Shown here: positions 44,055 through 56,415 of the stretch, one piece after another
Position numbering within the stretch: the first letter of the stretch is position 1
Layout: each line of letters begins with the position of its first letter
Assembly (NCBI GenBank): GCA_028641055.1
Contig: CM054058.1
Coordinates: 241,724,187-241,788,186, forward strand
Length of the DNA stretch: 64,000 nucleotides
Source: Alopecurus myosuroides
Taxonomy: Eukaryota > Streptophyta > Magnoliopsida > Poales > Poaceae
Direction: 5' to 3'
The notes under the pieces: generated by a model
Told to the model about the DNA's origin: nothing
The model's database searches: none
The model's input: only the letters and a program-made list of their open reading frames with translations
Position numbers and translations under genes: made by a program

Positions 44055-47000
44055 GTGATGATGTGGCAGGTGTGGGAGCCCATACCCTTGACCTCTTGCC
44101 GCGAGGAACTTTCGAACGTTGAGTTCGAGAAGAAAATCGCGGCTGTCACCATCTTGAAGGTGGGGGAGAAGTTCCCCGACTGCACAGTCGAAGCCTTCGA
44201 CGCTTCGAAACCTCCACCAGCCGCGGTTAGTTTTATCCTTCCTGTATGTCATTATTTTCTTCTTTGCTTTGAGCTTTGGTCGACTGAAATTTTTCTTGCC
44301 TTCCTCTGCCTTCTTTGTAGAGCTTAGCAGTGGCGAACTGCTACCCGCCAGTTGCGGGAGAGGACGCCTCAGAGTTATTGGCGAGTCACCTGGACGGCTT
44401 AGCCGATACCAGTGTAGCCGATGCTTCCTCGAGCTCCGAGGACGATTCTTCGGATGATGCGGAGGGCTCGAATGGCGGCCTTCGTCATTGCAAGCGTCGT
44501 CGGGTAGAGGACGATAACGAGGCTACTTCCAAGGATAATTCCTTAGAGGAATCGCCCGGGAAGGCCCCTATCTCCGCGACTCCACTTCGCTCCCTCGCCC
44601 CTTCACCTTCATTCCCAGTAATCGCAACCGCTTGGAACGCGGATTTGCTGGATGAAGACGAAGACGACGAGTAAGTTATTTTCCTCGTTCTTAGTCGAAC
44701 GTTTTTTCTTCAGCGCTTATGTTTGATTCCCATTTCTTCTTTGCTGCAGTGTGCAGGCCATCAGCCCTCGCAGGTACGCTTCTTATGTTCCTCCCGAAAA
44801 GAGGAACAAAGCAGGAACTGCGGGTGAGACTCCCAATGCTGGCACCGTCCAGAATTCTCCCAGCGCAGCCCCCAAAGCGTCGACTGCGGAACGTGAAGCT
44901 CCTAGCTTTGCCGCCAGGACTTCAGCTTCGAAAGAAGTGACGGACAGCTCCGCAGATCCTCTCTCCCGCGCCACGGGCCAGGTAAACTTTGTAATTTGTC
45001 TTCGAATTTTTATCGGGTGCACGACCGTGCTCCCGATGGGAGTAGCCCCCGAGGCTGTAGTCGATTGCTTGCGATCGGCTACAGGCTCAAAATCTTGTTT
45101 TATTTTCTTCGTCTTGATTTTTATCGGGTGCACGACAGTGCTCCCGATGGGAGTAGCCCCCGAGGCTGTAGTCGATTGAATTCAATCGGGTACAGGCTCT
45201 AATTTATATCTTCTAATTCTTCTACTTCTGTACTTTTGCAGTCGCTTGTTGACTCGCTTGCGGCGGTTGGTCGCCGTGTTGTTCTTGCCGAATCGGAATG
45301 CGAGAGGCTTCAGTCACACTGCAGTCGATTCCACACCAAGAACGAGCTCCTTAAGAGTAAGTCTCATTGTCTTCTCTTGTTTCTGTTCTCGTGTCCATTC
45401 TTGATGTCTAACAAATGTTATTGCGCAGCTCAACTCGAACATTCGGAGTCCGAGAAAGTCAAGCTCTCTGAGCGGGCAACCACCCAGGAAACTGATTTGG
45501 CGGCTATTCGACAAGAGCTGGAGGCCTCCCGCATGCGGTCGGAGGATCTTGATAGGCAACTTGCGGATGCGAGGAAAGCTTTGAAGGATCAAGAGGAAGC
45601 TGGCAATAAGGCCGATTCTGACCTTGTCACGTTCCTCCGTCCCCTTGCTGAGCGTCTCGCGGGTAAGTGGCCTAGGTTTTCGCAATTGTATCTTTTATCT
45701 TGGTGAACTTGCGAAATTTTGACATTCTTTTCCTTTGCAGGACTTCTGGATGTTCCTTTGGAGATCCAGGGATCCATCGGGTAGATGTGCTAACCGACAC
45801 ACTTGCTCAACTCAAGAGGCACGCCGAAGGAGTGTGCTCCTTGGTTGGCGATGCCACCCAAGTGTTGTCGCAACTGCACAATCGCTTCCTCGCCAACGCT
45901 GTACCTCCATCCGCGCTAGACGACTTGCTGAAGATCTTCTCGGAGGGCAATCTCCTGGATGCTTACGCAGTCGCCCAGTCGGAGTCTGGCGCGAAGACTG
46001 CGATCCAGTTCGCGCTGGCACACGGAGTCAACGGTTTGGAGGAAGCCTACTCGGCTCTTCCAGTCGACCCCTCGACGGGCAAAAAGGTACGGCTTTCTCG
46101 TTTTGGCGAGCAGGCCACCATTCTTGCTCGGAAGCTGTCTGAGCTATTTGCTCGACTGAAAGGAGGGCGACTGCCGCTAGTGGGAGCACCACTGTAGCTT
46201 CGTAGTTTTGTTCTTCTTTTTCCTTTCCTTCGTGAATGTAATGAACCTTGGGATGTATTCCCATATTTTCATTGTCTTTAATCGAAGTGTTCGTTCTGGA
46301 AATTGCTTCCCATAGTTTGTGTATTTTCTCCCGATGGGAGTAGCCCCCGAGCACTTTTGTCGGTTGTGCGACTAGAAATACTTCGAATAGGGCTTCTTAC
46401 TTCTTTCCTTGTATTCTTCCAGGCTACTGGGGTAGTTGCAGAATCTTCAAGTGGACATGCTACTCCAGTAAATCCCCTTGTTGCCGCCGTTGGCACCTAT
46501 GCTGGTCTTCGTGATAAGGTCCGGGAGGGTGAGCGTCAGCTTAAAGCTATGCGCGGTATAGCCAATGTGGCGAAGTCCAAGCAGAAATTGGCGGCTGGAC
46601 GCGAGCAGTTTCTGATGGATGAATTGTCTTTGGTTGCGAGGGATTTGCTGTGTAAGTAATACAGCCCCCGTGTCTTCTCTTTGCTTTGTTTCCTTAGCTG
46701 ATCAAGCATGCTTGCTCTTCAGTTGTCAGACCGAATGACAGGGAAGAAAAGCAGTGGGTGGAAAACCACATTGTTCAGGAGGCTGGTAGCTCAAAACCTC
46801 ATGCGAGTAACTTCTGGTCTGATCGCAGTCGAGGATTTGTGATGGCCACCTTGAAGTTCCGTGTTCTGCAAGCGAGAATTCTCGTGAGTTCTTTTCACGA
46901 GGTCCTGATCGCGATGAACGCTGCTTTCTACCCACTCGAAAGGGGTCCCGAAGACTGGAGCTATCTTCTCAGGTTGTTTGGACGTGAGGGAGAGGTTCGC

Positions 47001-47231
47001 GCGTGTGTGCGCAATCAAATGACATGCGGCGCGGTTGTAGCTCTATCCTTTGTCCGAATATGGTATCCTGAAATAGATTTTAACGCCGTAGCCAAGCTCC
47101 CAGATGATCCAATCGATGATATTTCCCCCTTCTATGATGATGTTCGTCCCGCGGCGGAGAAAATCATCCGATTGTCCTCTGAGGAGGTAGATAGAGTTTT
47201 AGCGACTGAGAATGCTCAGCGCTTTGATTGA
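44055..47231 (+). pseudogene. Additional gene of the Tat element, antisense to gag-pol, with introns
   Basis: Exons fit GT-AG rules: up to 44225, 44321-44670, 44750-44981, 45242-45356, 45429-45662, 45741 to about 46197, then 46423-46651 and 46723-47231. The frame carries over through the first six. The product has WEPIPLTSCREEL, an acidic serine-rich part (SSSEDDSSDDAEG), coiled-coil-like stretches (ERATTQETDLAAIRQELEASR) and a C-terminal globular part (NAAFYPLERGPEDWSYLLRLFG). The 5' end is cut off at about 44046. In exon six the frame meets TAG at 45782 and resumes one base over as VDVLTDTLAQLKRH, a likely single-base deletion. The join between 46197 and 46423 is uncertain. Such genes are known in Tat elements; their role is not established. 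Confidence 0.68.
45007..45207. repeat. 111-bp tandem duplication within an intron of the additional gene
   Basis: Unit 45007-45117 is repeated from 45118. Both contain ATCGGGTGCACGAC, the hairpin CTCCCGATGGGAG, then TAGCCCCCGAGGCTGTAGTC. A third CTCCCGATGGGAGTAGCCCC lies at 46328-46347, between later exons. Confidence 0.85.
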
Positions 47232-47509
47232 TTGTCGGATGTGCATATCCTGTAACCTTGTATAGTTTGTAAAACTGTTGTAAGGTGTATAACCTTGTAT
47301 GTATGCTTTTTTCCTGTAATGCTTTAGTTGTAGGTGTAGCCCCCGTGTGTTTATGGGGTGTGTTCCTGTAACTTTTAAGCGTGTAAAAATAGGAAGTTGC
47401 GAGTGAATATGATGGAGAAACCATGTTTTTATTGCGATGACTGAGAAGCCATGTATTCGAGCTACAAGAGTGGCTAGCATAGCCTTATTTGTTGTGAGAA
47501 CAAGTAAAC

Positions 47510-50500
47510 CTAGGGATAAAATTTGCTGAGGTGTGCAATATTCCAAGGATTGGAATAGATTCCTCCAGTCGATGGATTCTTCAGCCTCTAGGCTCCACCT
47601 GGGATGACTTCGTGTATGATGAAGGATTCTTCCCGGGGTGGTTCGAGCTTGTGTCCTTCCTTCTGCTTGAGTCGCAGCACTAGATCTCCAACCGCGAATG
47701 CTCTGTGGCGTATGCGGCGACTATGATAGTTTCGCAGGGATTGCTGATATACTGCGGATCTTGCGAGTGCGATGTCCCGCATCTCGTCGAGTGCATCCAT
47801 ATCTTCCGCGAGTGCCCTGTTAGAGGTTTCTTCGCTGTAGGCCACAACTCGTGGGGCGCTGAATCGAACGTCCTCGGGGAGGACTGCTTCTGCCCCGTAC
47901 ACCATGAAAAATGGCGTGTATTTTGTAGATCGGTTAGGAGTTGTGCGGAGGCTCCATAGTACGGAGGGTAGTTCGTCTGCCCAATGTCCTGCGGCGGGGT
48001 GTAGACGATCGAGTAGACGTTTCTTGATGCCAGCCGAAACTAAGCCGTTGGATCTCTCGACTTGTCCGTTCGTTTGCGGGTGGGCAACTGAAGCAAACTT
48101 GAAGTTGATGCCCTTTTCCTCGCAGAACTGTTGCGTTTCCTTTGCTGTGAAATTTGTACCATTGTCTGTAATGATGTCGTGTGGCACACCAAATCTGCAT
48201 ACAATGGAGTCGAGGAACTTGACAGCGCATTGGGCACTAGCCGAAGTTACTGGCGTGGCCTCGATCCATTTGGTGAATTTGTCGACTGCGACCAGCAAGT
48301 GTGTATATGCTCCAGGGGTGGACTTGCGTAGTGGTCCAACCATGTCTAGCCCCCATTGTGCAAAGGGCCAGGCAATGGGTATCATGTGCAATTCCATAGC
48401 AGGTGCATGTGGTCTTGGTGCGAATCGCTGACAGGCATCGCATCGGTCGACCAGGTTCTTTGCATCGGTAGCTACTGTCAGCCAGTAGAATCCTGCTCGG
48501 AAGGCCTTTCCCATTGTTGTTTTCCAGCTAGCATGATGTCCGCAGTCTCCTTGGTGGATGTCATGGAGCAATTCTTTGCCATCTTTGGGTGCGATGCAGC
48601 GCTGAAGTACTCCCGAGATGCTTTGCTTGTATAATTCCCCATTGACTACCCGAAAGGATTTGCTGCGTCTGATTATTTGTCGAGCCTCGCGTGGGTCAGC
48701 CGGGAGCTGTCTGTTGGTCAGGTAGTCGAGATATTTCTGCGTCTAGACTGGCTCGACCAGAAAAACCTGTCGTGATATGTTATGAATGAGCTCGATGAGG
48801 GCGATTTGCTGGCTGACCTCTGTTTCTGGCACTGCTAGTGCTTCTGCAGTTTTCTTGATTTTGACCGATCGCTTGATCATCCGTTCGAAATATATTCCTG
48901 GTGGTATGGGTGTATTCGTGGAACCCATGTTTGCCAGTCGATCTGCTTCTTCATTGCTGGATTTTGCGATGTGCTTTAGCTCGCATCCTTTGAAACTTCC
49001 TTCGAGTAGATTGTACATGTCGCGATACGCGATCATGTTTTCGGCGATTGCGTCACACTCTTTCATCGTCTGTTGCACAATGAGATTGGAGTCGCTGTAG
49101 ATCATTAAGCGAGTAGCTCCACAGGCGATTGCCATCTTCATCCCGTGCAACAAGGCTTCGTATTCTGCGTCGTTGTTTGATGCCGGATCATCTGGTGGAA
49201 AGTCCAGTCGTAGAACGTATTGCAGCTTGTCTCCCCGAGGGGATATAAGAACAATTCCAGCTCCTGCTCCTTCGTTTCTTTTGGACCCGTCAAAGTACAT
49301 TATCCAATTGCTCGTGTACTCGGGTGGTCCTGGCGTTTGCAGTTCTGTCCATTCGCTTAGGAATTCAACAAGTACCTGGGATTTGATTGCGCTGCGTCCT
49401 GCGTAAGTGATGTCCCAAGCGCCCAACTCGATGTTCCGTTTTGCTATTCTTCCAGATGCCATAGGGTTGTTCATGATCGTCCCGAGTGACGCATCATTAA
49501 CCACTGTAATGGCGTGTTCCTGGAAATAATGTTTGAGCTTGCGGGCTGTAAGAATGACTCCATATGCGAGCTTCTGGTAATGAGGGTATCGTTGCTTGCA
49601 TGGTGAGAGCACTTCGCTGATGTAATAGATTGGACATTGAACTCCGTACGCTTTTCCTTCCTCAGGTCGTTCGACCACGATTGCTGTGCTGATGACCTGG
49701 TTTGTGGCGGCTAGGTACAGGAAAAGTGGCTCCCTTTCTCTCGGTGTTGCGAGGACGCGCCTACTTTGCAATGACCGCTTCAAATCTGCGAATGCTTGCT
49801 TAGCTTCTGATGTCCACTCGAATTTGTCTGTCTTCTTTAACAACTTGTAGAAGGTTAGTGCTTGCTCCCCCAATCGTGCGATGAATCTGCTTAGGGCGGC
49901 TAATCGCCCTGCGAGCTGTTGGACTCCGCGCAGATTGGTTGGCTCCTTCATGGTTAAGATGGCTTGTATTTTCTCCGGGTTGGCTTCAATGCCTCTAGCG
50001 GATACCAGGTACCCGAGAAGTTTTCCTGCCGGAACGCCAAAGACACATTTGGTCGGATTGAGCTTGATCCTGTACGCGTTGAGGGCGTCGAATGTTTCTT
50101 TAATATCCTCGAGGAGTGTGTCCTTAACTCGAGTCTTGATGACGATGTCGTCAACATATACTTGCACGTTCTTGCCAATGAGGTTGGCGAGGCATCTTTG
50201 CATGCAGCGCTGATATGTTGCGTCTGCGTTCTTCAGCCCGAAGGGCATTGTTGTGTAGCAGTAGACACCGTGAGGTGTGATGAATGCTGTTTTTTCTTCA
50301 TCCTCCCTTTTCATTCGGATCTGATTGTATCCCGAATAGGCGTCCAGGAAGCAGAGGCGTTGGCAGCCTGCTGTAGAATCCACGATCTGGTCGATTCGCG
50401 GGAGGGGAAAATTATCGTTGGGGCAATGCTTATTTAATGACGTGTAGTCGATGCACACCCGAAGGATATCCATGTTCTTTTTGGGGACCAACACCGGGTT

Positions 50501-53500
50501 TGCTAACCAAGTGGATATCTTGATCTCCCTGATGAATTTCGCAGCTAGCAATCTGTTTACTTCTTGTCCAAGCGCCTTCTGCTTGGGTTCTGAAAATCTT
50601 CGCGTGGTCTGTTTGATGGGTTTAGCGTCTGGAAAGACTTCGAGTGAGTGCTCGGCAAACTCCCTGGGTATTCCTGGCATATCTGAAGGCTGCCAGGCGA
50701 AAATTTCCCAGTACTCACGGAGGAGTTTGACGAGCGTGCTTTCCTATGCTTGCGAGAGGGTTGTTGAAACCATCGCTGTCTTCGCAGAGTCTGTCGGGTG
50801 CACTTGATGTTTTCGGGTGTCGCTGTTGGCGCTAAATTCTAGTTCAGGCGCGTTTTTCTTCGCGAGGGGAATCACAGAGTGATCCGTGGTTTTTGCCAGC
50901 TCTTGAAGTTCTTCTTGCATCCCGAAAGATTTTGCGATCTCGTTGAACTCAATGTCACATTTGTTGGATTTTTGAAAGTCTCCGTCAATTGTGATCACGC
51001 CATGTTCGCCAGGTAATTTGAGCTTCAGGTAGGCGTAGTGAGGTACTGCCATGAATCTGGCGAACGCTGTTCGACCCAAGATGGCGTGGTACTGTGAAGG
51101 CCAGTCGACAACTTCGAAGTCGAGGAACTCTCTCCTGTAGTTGCTCTGCGTGCCTAGCACAACTTCTAGGTTGATTGTTCCGAGTGGACGGACTGACTTG
51201 CCTGGAACTATCCCGTGGAAGGATGTTTCTGATTCCGGGAGGCCGTCCAAGTTCTTGTTCATCCGACGGAGTGTATCCGCGTAGATAATGTTGAGGCCGC
51301 TGCCCCCATCCATGAATACGCGGGCTAAGTCGTAGTTGCAAATTTGTGCCTGGATGACGAGGGCGGCGTGTCCTGGTCGATAGATTCGTGGTGGGCGATC
51401 TTTCATCGAGAACGTGATTGGCCGGTCTGCCATTTTCAGGTACTCGGTCTTTGTTGGCGGTGTCTGCACTGCCATGCATAGTTGCCTTGTGTTAGTCTTT
51501 TGAGCTCGGCGAGAGGGGCATACCTTCTGGATCATTGCGAGTTTTCCTGCCGGGTTCGGATACGCGTTGGCTCCGGCGTTCTGCGGTGGTGCAGGTACTG
51601 CGGCTAGCGCCATGTTTGGATTTGCGGGTGGAGGTGGTGGTGGTGGCGGCTGGAATCCTTGGTGCCCTCCTCCAGGAAGCGGCGGGTAATTTTGAGCGGA
51701 GGCGGATCTTTTCCTCGCGAGTGCGTCCGAGATGTCATGGAACTTTCGGCAATCCTTAAGCAGGTGTGTTGCCTTAGTTTTTCCCGTGCGCTTATCTGTG
51801 AATAGATGTAGCGAGCAGTATACATCGAGGTCTTCCTCGGGGGATTTTTCTTCAGCCTTTGGTCTCCACTCGCGATTTCCACGGCGACCGGAATCGCGGT
51901 TTCGCGTGAATTCCGCGGCGACCAACTCCTCTCTATCCTCATGATCGTAATACTTTCTTCTTTTTCTTCGACCATGACGGTCGTCATCGTGTGCGGGTGA
52001 TGATGCTCTTTCGTTGCGCACCGCATCTTCTCCGTTGGCCCATTTTTCGGCTATGATCATTAGCTCTCCAATAGTCTTGGGTGCAGCTCTGCCTAGCTCC
52101 TCTCGAAAAGCAGTTCTTCTGGCGCCTTTTGCGAAGGCTTCGATCGCTACTTCTTCTGAGATAGTTCCCGCGGTATTCCTGAGCGTGGTCCATCGCTGGA
52201 TGTACTCGCGTGTGGACTCGCCACTCTTCTGCTTGCATGCTCGTAGTTCTTCGATGGTAGCTGGCCTCTTGTAAGTCGACTGAATTTTTTTGCAAAAATC
52301 GCGGTGCAAATCATCCCACGATGCGTAGCAAGATTTTGGTCTTCTTTCCAGCCAACTGCGGGCCGCGCCGGTAAGATGCAAATTGAGGTATTGCATAGCC
52401 GTGTTCTTGTTCCCACGTTGGCATTTTACTGCCGTGAGGTAGTCGCTTAGCCACTGAGAGGGCTCGAGTGAGCCGTCGTACTTCGTCACCTCCGTGCTGA
52501 GCTTGAACCTTTTGGGTAGAGGTGCTTCGCGGATGCTGCGAGCGAAACAGAGTGCTCTGCAGGTTTCGTCGTCCGAGGAGCCGGACGAAGAGCGCTCGCG
52601 ATATCGCGAAGCCCTTGCCTTATCCACCCTTTTTTGAGCGAGATCTGATCGCGCGTCGTATTCTGTCCGGTCGCGGTCGTCATCTTTCCTTGGTTCCTTG
52701 CTTCGTTTTCTCGAGCGGCTGCTATGGTGCCGCGAGCTTTTGTCTCTCGGGCTATCTTCACTGCTGCTTCGACTGTCGCCGCGGCGTCTAGCTTCTTTTC
52801 CTCGGCCGCGGCGCGGTGACTTATCCTTCCTTGGTGAAGAGCTTCTGTGCCTGCGGGGCGTTTCTTTATCTTTCTCTTTCTCCCGTCGCTCCTTCTCCTG
52901 CTGCTCCTCGGCCTTCTTGCGATCGTGAGAGACGAGCCTTGCGGCCGCCAATCCGAGTCCTTTTCGTATTTGTTTGTATTGCTCTGCCCGAGGGTCGCTT
53001 TCCGTCGGTTGGTTCATCTGCATGTAGGTTGCCGCGGCTAGAACCGCAGCAGCGGGGGTTTGCGGGTACACGTTGCCGTCGTCGTCGAGTCGCATGAGAG
53101 AAGGAGTGATTGATCTGTTTGTTTCGGGTATGGATTCATCGTTCCTGGATGTGGATGCGTGTCCCTTCCTCGCGGGTCGGGTTCCGACCGAGGGTGTTAC
53201 GGACAGCCCAGCTCGTCTTTGGCTTGATTCGTCCGCCGCTCTTCTTCGGCGGGCCAGATCTACCCGAGCGTCTTTGATAATCGTGGCTGCTCTCACTAGG
53301 TGATAGTGGTAGGCGACCATGTCTTCGTGTGAGGATCCGGTTGCGGGTGGTTTGCTCGTTCGCATAGCCTCCTTTGCTCGTTTCCAGGATTCCCGCGAGA
53401 CACCGATTATGTTGCGCTCTGTCGCGCTGTGTTCTGTTTCCGAGCCTTGTTCCGATCCTGCCATGCAGACTTGAGCTAGTCGAAGCTCGTGCGTCCTAGG

Positions 53501-53953
53501 CGTAGGTCGAAGGTTTCCTTGAATTCTTGATGGTTCCTCTGTCGAGAGGGTGTGATAGTCGTTGGTGTTGAAGCGGATGGACTCGCCACTTTTCTCCAGG
53601 TGACGGCGTGAGTCGACAGCTCCAGATTCAGTTTCCGATTCATCCGAGAAGTGGAGGATCCCGTCCCTGTTCGTCACGAATTTGAGGCTCCCGAACGTCA
53701 GGGTGACGCTCTCCTCCAGATCTTCGAATACCGGGCGTGATTCCGGCGAGTGCGGTGCGACCACGACAGATCCGATCCGTACAGGATTGTTCGGAGCCGT
53801 AGTTGTCGGTTTCCAACGGGAGTTGGTTGTCGATGAAGCCGAACATGCCGGTGATCCAGCGCCCGCCGTTCCCACAGATGGCGCCAATTGTCGAATCCCT
53901 GACTCAACAAATCCCTTCGGTGAACCTATCGGGTTTCGATTAGGAGAACCCAT
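47510..53953 (-). pseudogene. Tat gypsy gag-pol polyprotein: one frame with three in-frame TAG codons
   Basis: A single minus-strand frame runs from 53953 to the terminal TAG at 47512-47510. It is broken only by TAG at 50746-50744, 48745-48743 and 47590-47588. The first in-frame ATG after the primer-binding site is at 53464 (MAGSEQGSETE). Counting from 53953, gag covers about residues 485-640 (SQWLSDYLTAVKC, ARSWLERRP), after a long Arg/Ser/Lys-rich part. The protease motif FMDGGSGLNII is at 880-890. Reverse transcriptase has YVDDIVIKT; two RNase H domains follow (second: MYFDGSKRNEGAGAG). Integrase has an HHCC finger (HHASW...CDACQRF), TDNGTNF and NGQVERSNG. The end is YSNPWNIAHLSKFYP. It makes no full-length polyprotein unless the ambers are read through. 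Confidence 0.92.
53868..53888 (-). other. Primer-binding region of the Tat element
   Basis: On the minus strand ATTGGCGCCATCTGTGGGAA follows the LTR end TTCGACA. TGGCGCC is the core of the site used by many plant gypsy elements, probably primed by tRNA-Asp; only the first bases fit well. Confidence 0.6.
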
Positions 53954-54375
53954 GAGCGTTGGTGGAATCGTCGGCTAGACAGGGGGGCGAGATTTACCTA
54001 GGTTCGGGGCCCTCGTAGAGGTAAAACCCTTACTCCTGCCTCTTGTCGATCTGTATTGATGATTGGATCGGTTACAAAGGTGGTGCTCGAATCGAGAGTA
54101 GGTCTCGAGTTCAAGGCTTTAGGTCGTGCGGTATTGCTTGGTCCTCTCTCGGGGGCTCTCCTGGCCTTATATAGGCGGCCAGGTCTCGAGTTCTACCCGG
54201 AGAGGACTCGAACCCTAGCTAGGTCGGTTACATCTTTCCTAGCTTAACCCGCAAGTTTAGTGCGGGTGGGCTTCACGTGGGCCTTCTGGAGTATTCCAAG
54301 GGCTCCTCTTCTTGGGCCTTCACCTTGGGCCTGAGAGGGGGTGTCCTTATCCGCAGGATCCAGAATCCATATCTT
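53889..54375 (-). repeat. 5' LTR of the Tat element (outer end uncertain)
   Basis: The inner end is TTCGACA on the minus strand at 53889. It contains GCCTATATAAGGCC (minus strand, near 54165-54180), a likely promoter TATA box. The outer end is somewhere near 54355-54375, next to a different LTR-like sequence, so no target duplication can be given. Confidence 0.65.
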
Positions 54376-55557
54376 CGTCAAATGGATTCCCCTCACTAAG
54401 AGGAGGGATTGATTGGTGGAATTGTATATCTACATCTCCTCTCTCTTCTCTCTCAAGTGGAAGAAATATTCATTGGATGGATGAAGAGAAGGCAAGGTTT
54501 GGAAGCTTAACAATGGAGTGGAAAACCGTGCTCAAGAGATGGGGTCAATGGGGGAAAAGCCCTACTTAAAAAGGACCCCAAAATCCAACCGTTATGTCCA
54601 AACTCGCGCCTGAGCGGTACTACCTCCCTTCTAGTGGTACTACCATTTCTGGCATTCTTCTCTTGTTAACTACCGGTACCGGGGTGGTACTACCGCCCCG
54701 TGGAAAAAGTGAAAAATACCTAAAAACGTCAATAACTTTTGCGTCTGGACTCCGTTTTTTATGATCTTTGGCTCGTAGGATTCGAAATGAAAATATATAC
54801 AAGATAAGGCAGAGAAACATCATAGTTCAAGAAGCGAAGATAATACCAAGTGGGGAAACGTTAGAACTCTCTATAAAATAATTGCCGCAAAACCTCCAAC
54901 ATCAAAAACTTAATATGTCTTGTAAACGAAATCCGTTTTTCATGAACTTGGGCTTGTCATGAAGATCACAACAAGCACCAAAACCTCACATATATAAAGG
55001 AGCGGTACTACCGAAGTACTACCGCTCCACTACCGCGGGAGGTATCGAAAATAGGCAGAAAGACGAGACGTTTGCAGTACCTCCAAGCGGTACTACCGGG
55101 GTGGTACCGCTTCCTGGAGTAGGGCTCTAGCAATACAACTTCCATCCAGGAAGCGGTACTATCAGAATCCTACTGATACTACCGAATAGGTACCGCTCCC
55201 ACACAGGGAGCGGTACTACTGCGCCTCTAGCCGTACTACCGCTATGGGTGATAGAAACTACACTTGAACATTTAGCTTTATGCAATCAATCATGAATCCA
55301 TTCTTTGCACTTTGAATTGGTTAACCATGTATCTTCTCCTCTTTCGTCATAATGATGATGTCTTCAAGTTAAACATGAATGTTCACTCAACCTTATTCTT
55401 CAAGCCATACTTTGCAACATCCTCAACGCTATCATGACCAATCTTCTTATTGAATCCAACACATGGAGTTCAAGCAATGCATATGAACAAACCTATAAGA
55501 ATATCCCAATGCAATAATTAGTCCATAAGGATTGTTATTAACTACCAAAACCAAACA
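54376..55557 (-). repeat. LTR-like sequence with many GGTACTACCG palindromes
   Basis: On the minus strand it starts TGTTTGGTTTTGGTAGTTAA at 55557, like known Triticeae LTRs (TGTGTGGTTTTGGTAATTGA type). Between 54610 and 55250 the motif GGTACTACCG or near copies (GCGGTACTAC, GTACTACCGC) occurs about fifteen times. No coding potential. The low-coordinate end is not defined. Confidence 0.5.
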
Positions 55558-56415
55558 TGGGGGCACCATGCAATTTCACTTGGTTTGGAAGAATTGGGCA
55601 CCTCCGAAGTGTAAACTTTCCTCCTGGCTCATTCTTCAAGATTGTGTGTGCACCGCGTACCGGTTGGTGCGTCGAGGATGGCCGTATGGAAGACTTTGCC
55701 TTCTTTGTGGAAGGGAAAATGCGATGGCATGGCACTTCCTTTTCGCATGTCGCTACTCCACCCGGATTTGGGGAATGGTGAAGAATTGGATTGGGTTTAA
55801 TGACTTCGCCCCGGCGGATTTGGTGGCCTTTAAGAGCGTGCCTTTTTGGTGGGAGCATGTCACGCTCTCGCACATCGGGAGATGGAAGGCCATGGGTTCT
55901 CTCTTGATGCTTGTGTCGTGGGAGTTTTAGATAGGACGGAGCGCGAGGGCCTTCAACAACACCAGCACCATGCCCACCATCGTCTTCGCGCGCATTAAGT
56001 CGGAAGCTAAGAATTGTGTTGGGGCTAAGGGCAGGTACAATGATTCTCTCTCAACAATGACACGTAGGATAATTGCTTGGTTGGCGGAGAGGGAAAAAAA
56101 AAGACGTTTTCCTTCTCTTAGCTAAGAGATCACCTCTTAGCATAACTGTCTCACCACATATTTAGAATATCTGATTGTTAGTGATAGGACTAAAAAACAG
56201 CTCATTGTACAACATGTTTTTTGTCATATCTATATCACGTGGTGGAGTTAAGATAAGACAGACTTATCGATCATTATACATGTCCTTAGGTTTTGTAATG
56301 CCGGGAGAGTAGGATTTCTTGTTCGTACTTGGGCTGTAATCTAAAACTATGTTACAAAACCTCTTCTTAATCAATGAATTAAAACAAATCTTTTGACTTT
56401 CTTTTAAAAAAAAAC
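55558..56415 (+). pseudogene. LINE ORF2 C-terminal relic (zf-RVT) with poly(A) tail
   Basis: The frame at 55571-55927 reads VWKNWAPPKCKLSSWLILQD, LCLLCGRENAMAWHFLFACRYSTRIW, the reverse-transcriptase zinc-binding region (zf-RVT) of plant LINEs. It stops at 55928 where the family has an IWKERN-like motif and continues as SARAFNNTSTMPTIVFARIK. A MITE interrupts it after 56028. The 3' end resumes at about 56287 and ends in A9 at 56406-56414. Confidence 0.78.
56029..56287. mobile_element. MITE inside the LINE relic
   Basis: GGGCAGGTACAATGAT on the left faces ATCATTATACATGTCC on the right. The bases outside are TAA and TTA, so the target duplication is either TA or an altered 3-bp site. It is non-coding and resembles Tourist-type elements with a GTACAATGAT terminus. 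Confidence 0.6.

Larger units (their letters stand above)
44046..54375 (-). mobile_element. Tat-lineage (Ty3/gypsy) retrotransposon, lacking its 3' LTR
   Basis: On the minus strand the order is LTR (to 53889), primer-binding region, gag, protease, reverse transcriptase, RNase H, a second RNase H, integrase, then an intron-containing gene on the opposite strand. The double RNase H and the additional gene in antisense downstream of pol are known traits of the Tat lineage (including Retand-type elements). No copy of the 53889-54375 LTR is found at the low-coordinate side, so that end is truncated near 44045. Confidence 0.85.

Noticed and set aside
50744..50746. The amber codon between gag-protease and pol as a programmed readthrough site
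   Set aside because: Tat elements normally have one uninterrupted gag-pol frame, the context lacks a known readthrough signal, and two further ambers occur later in the same frame.
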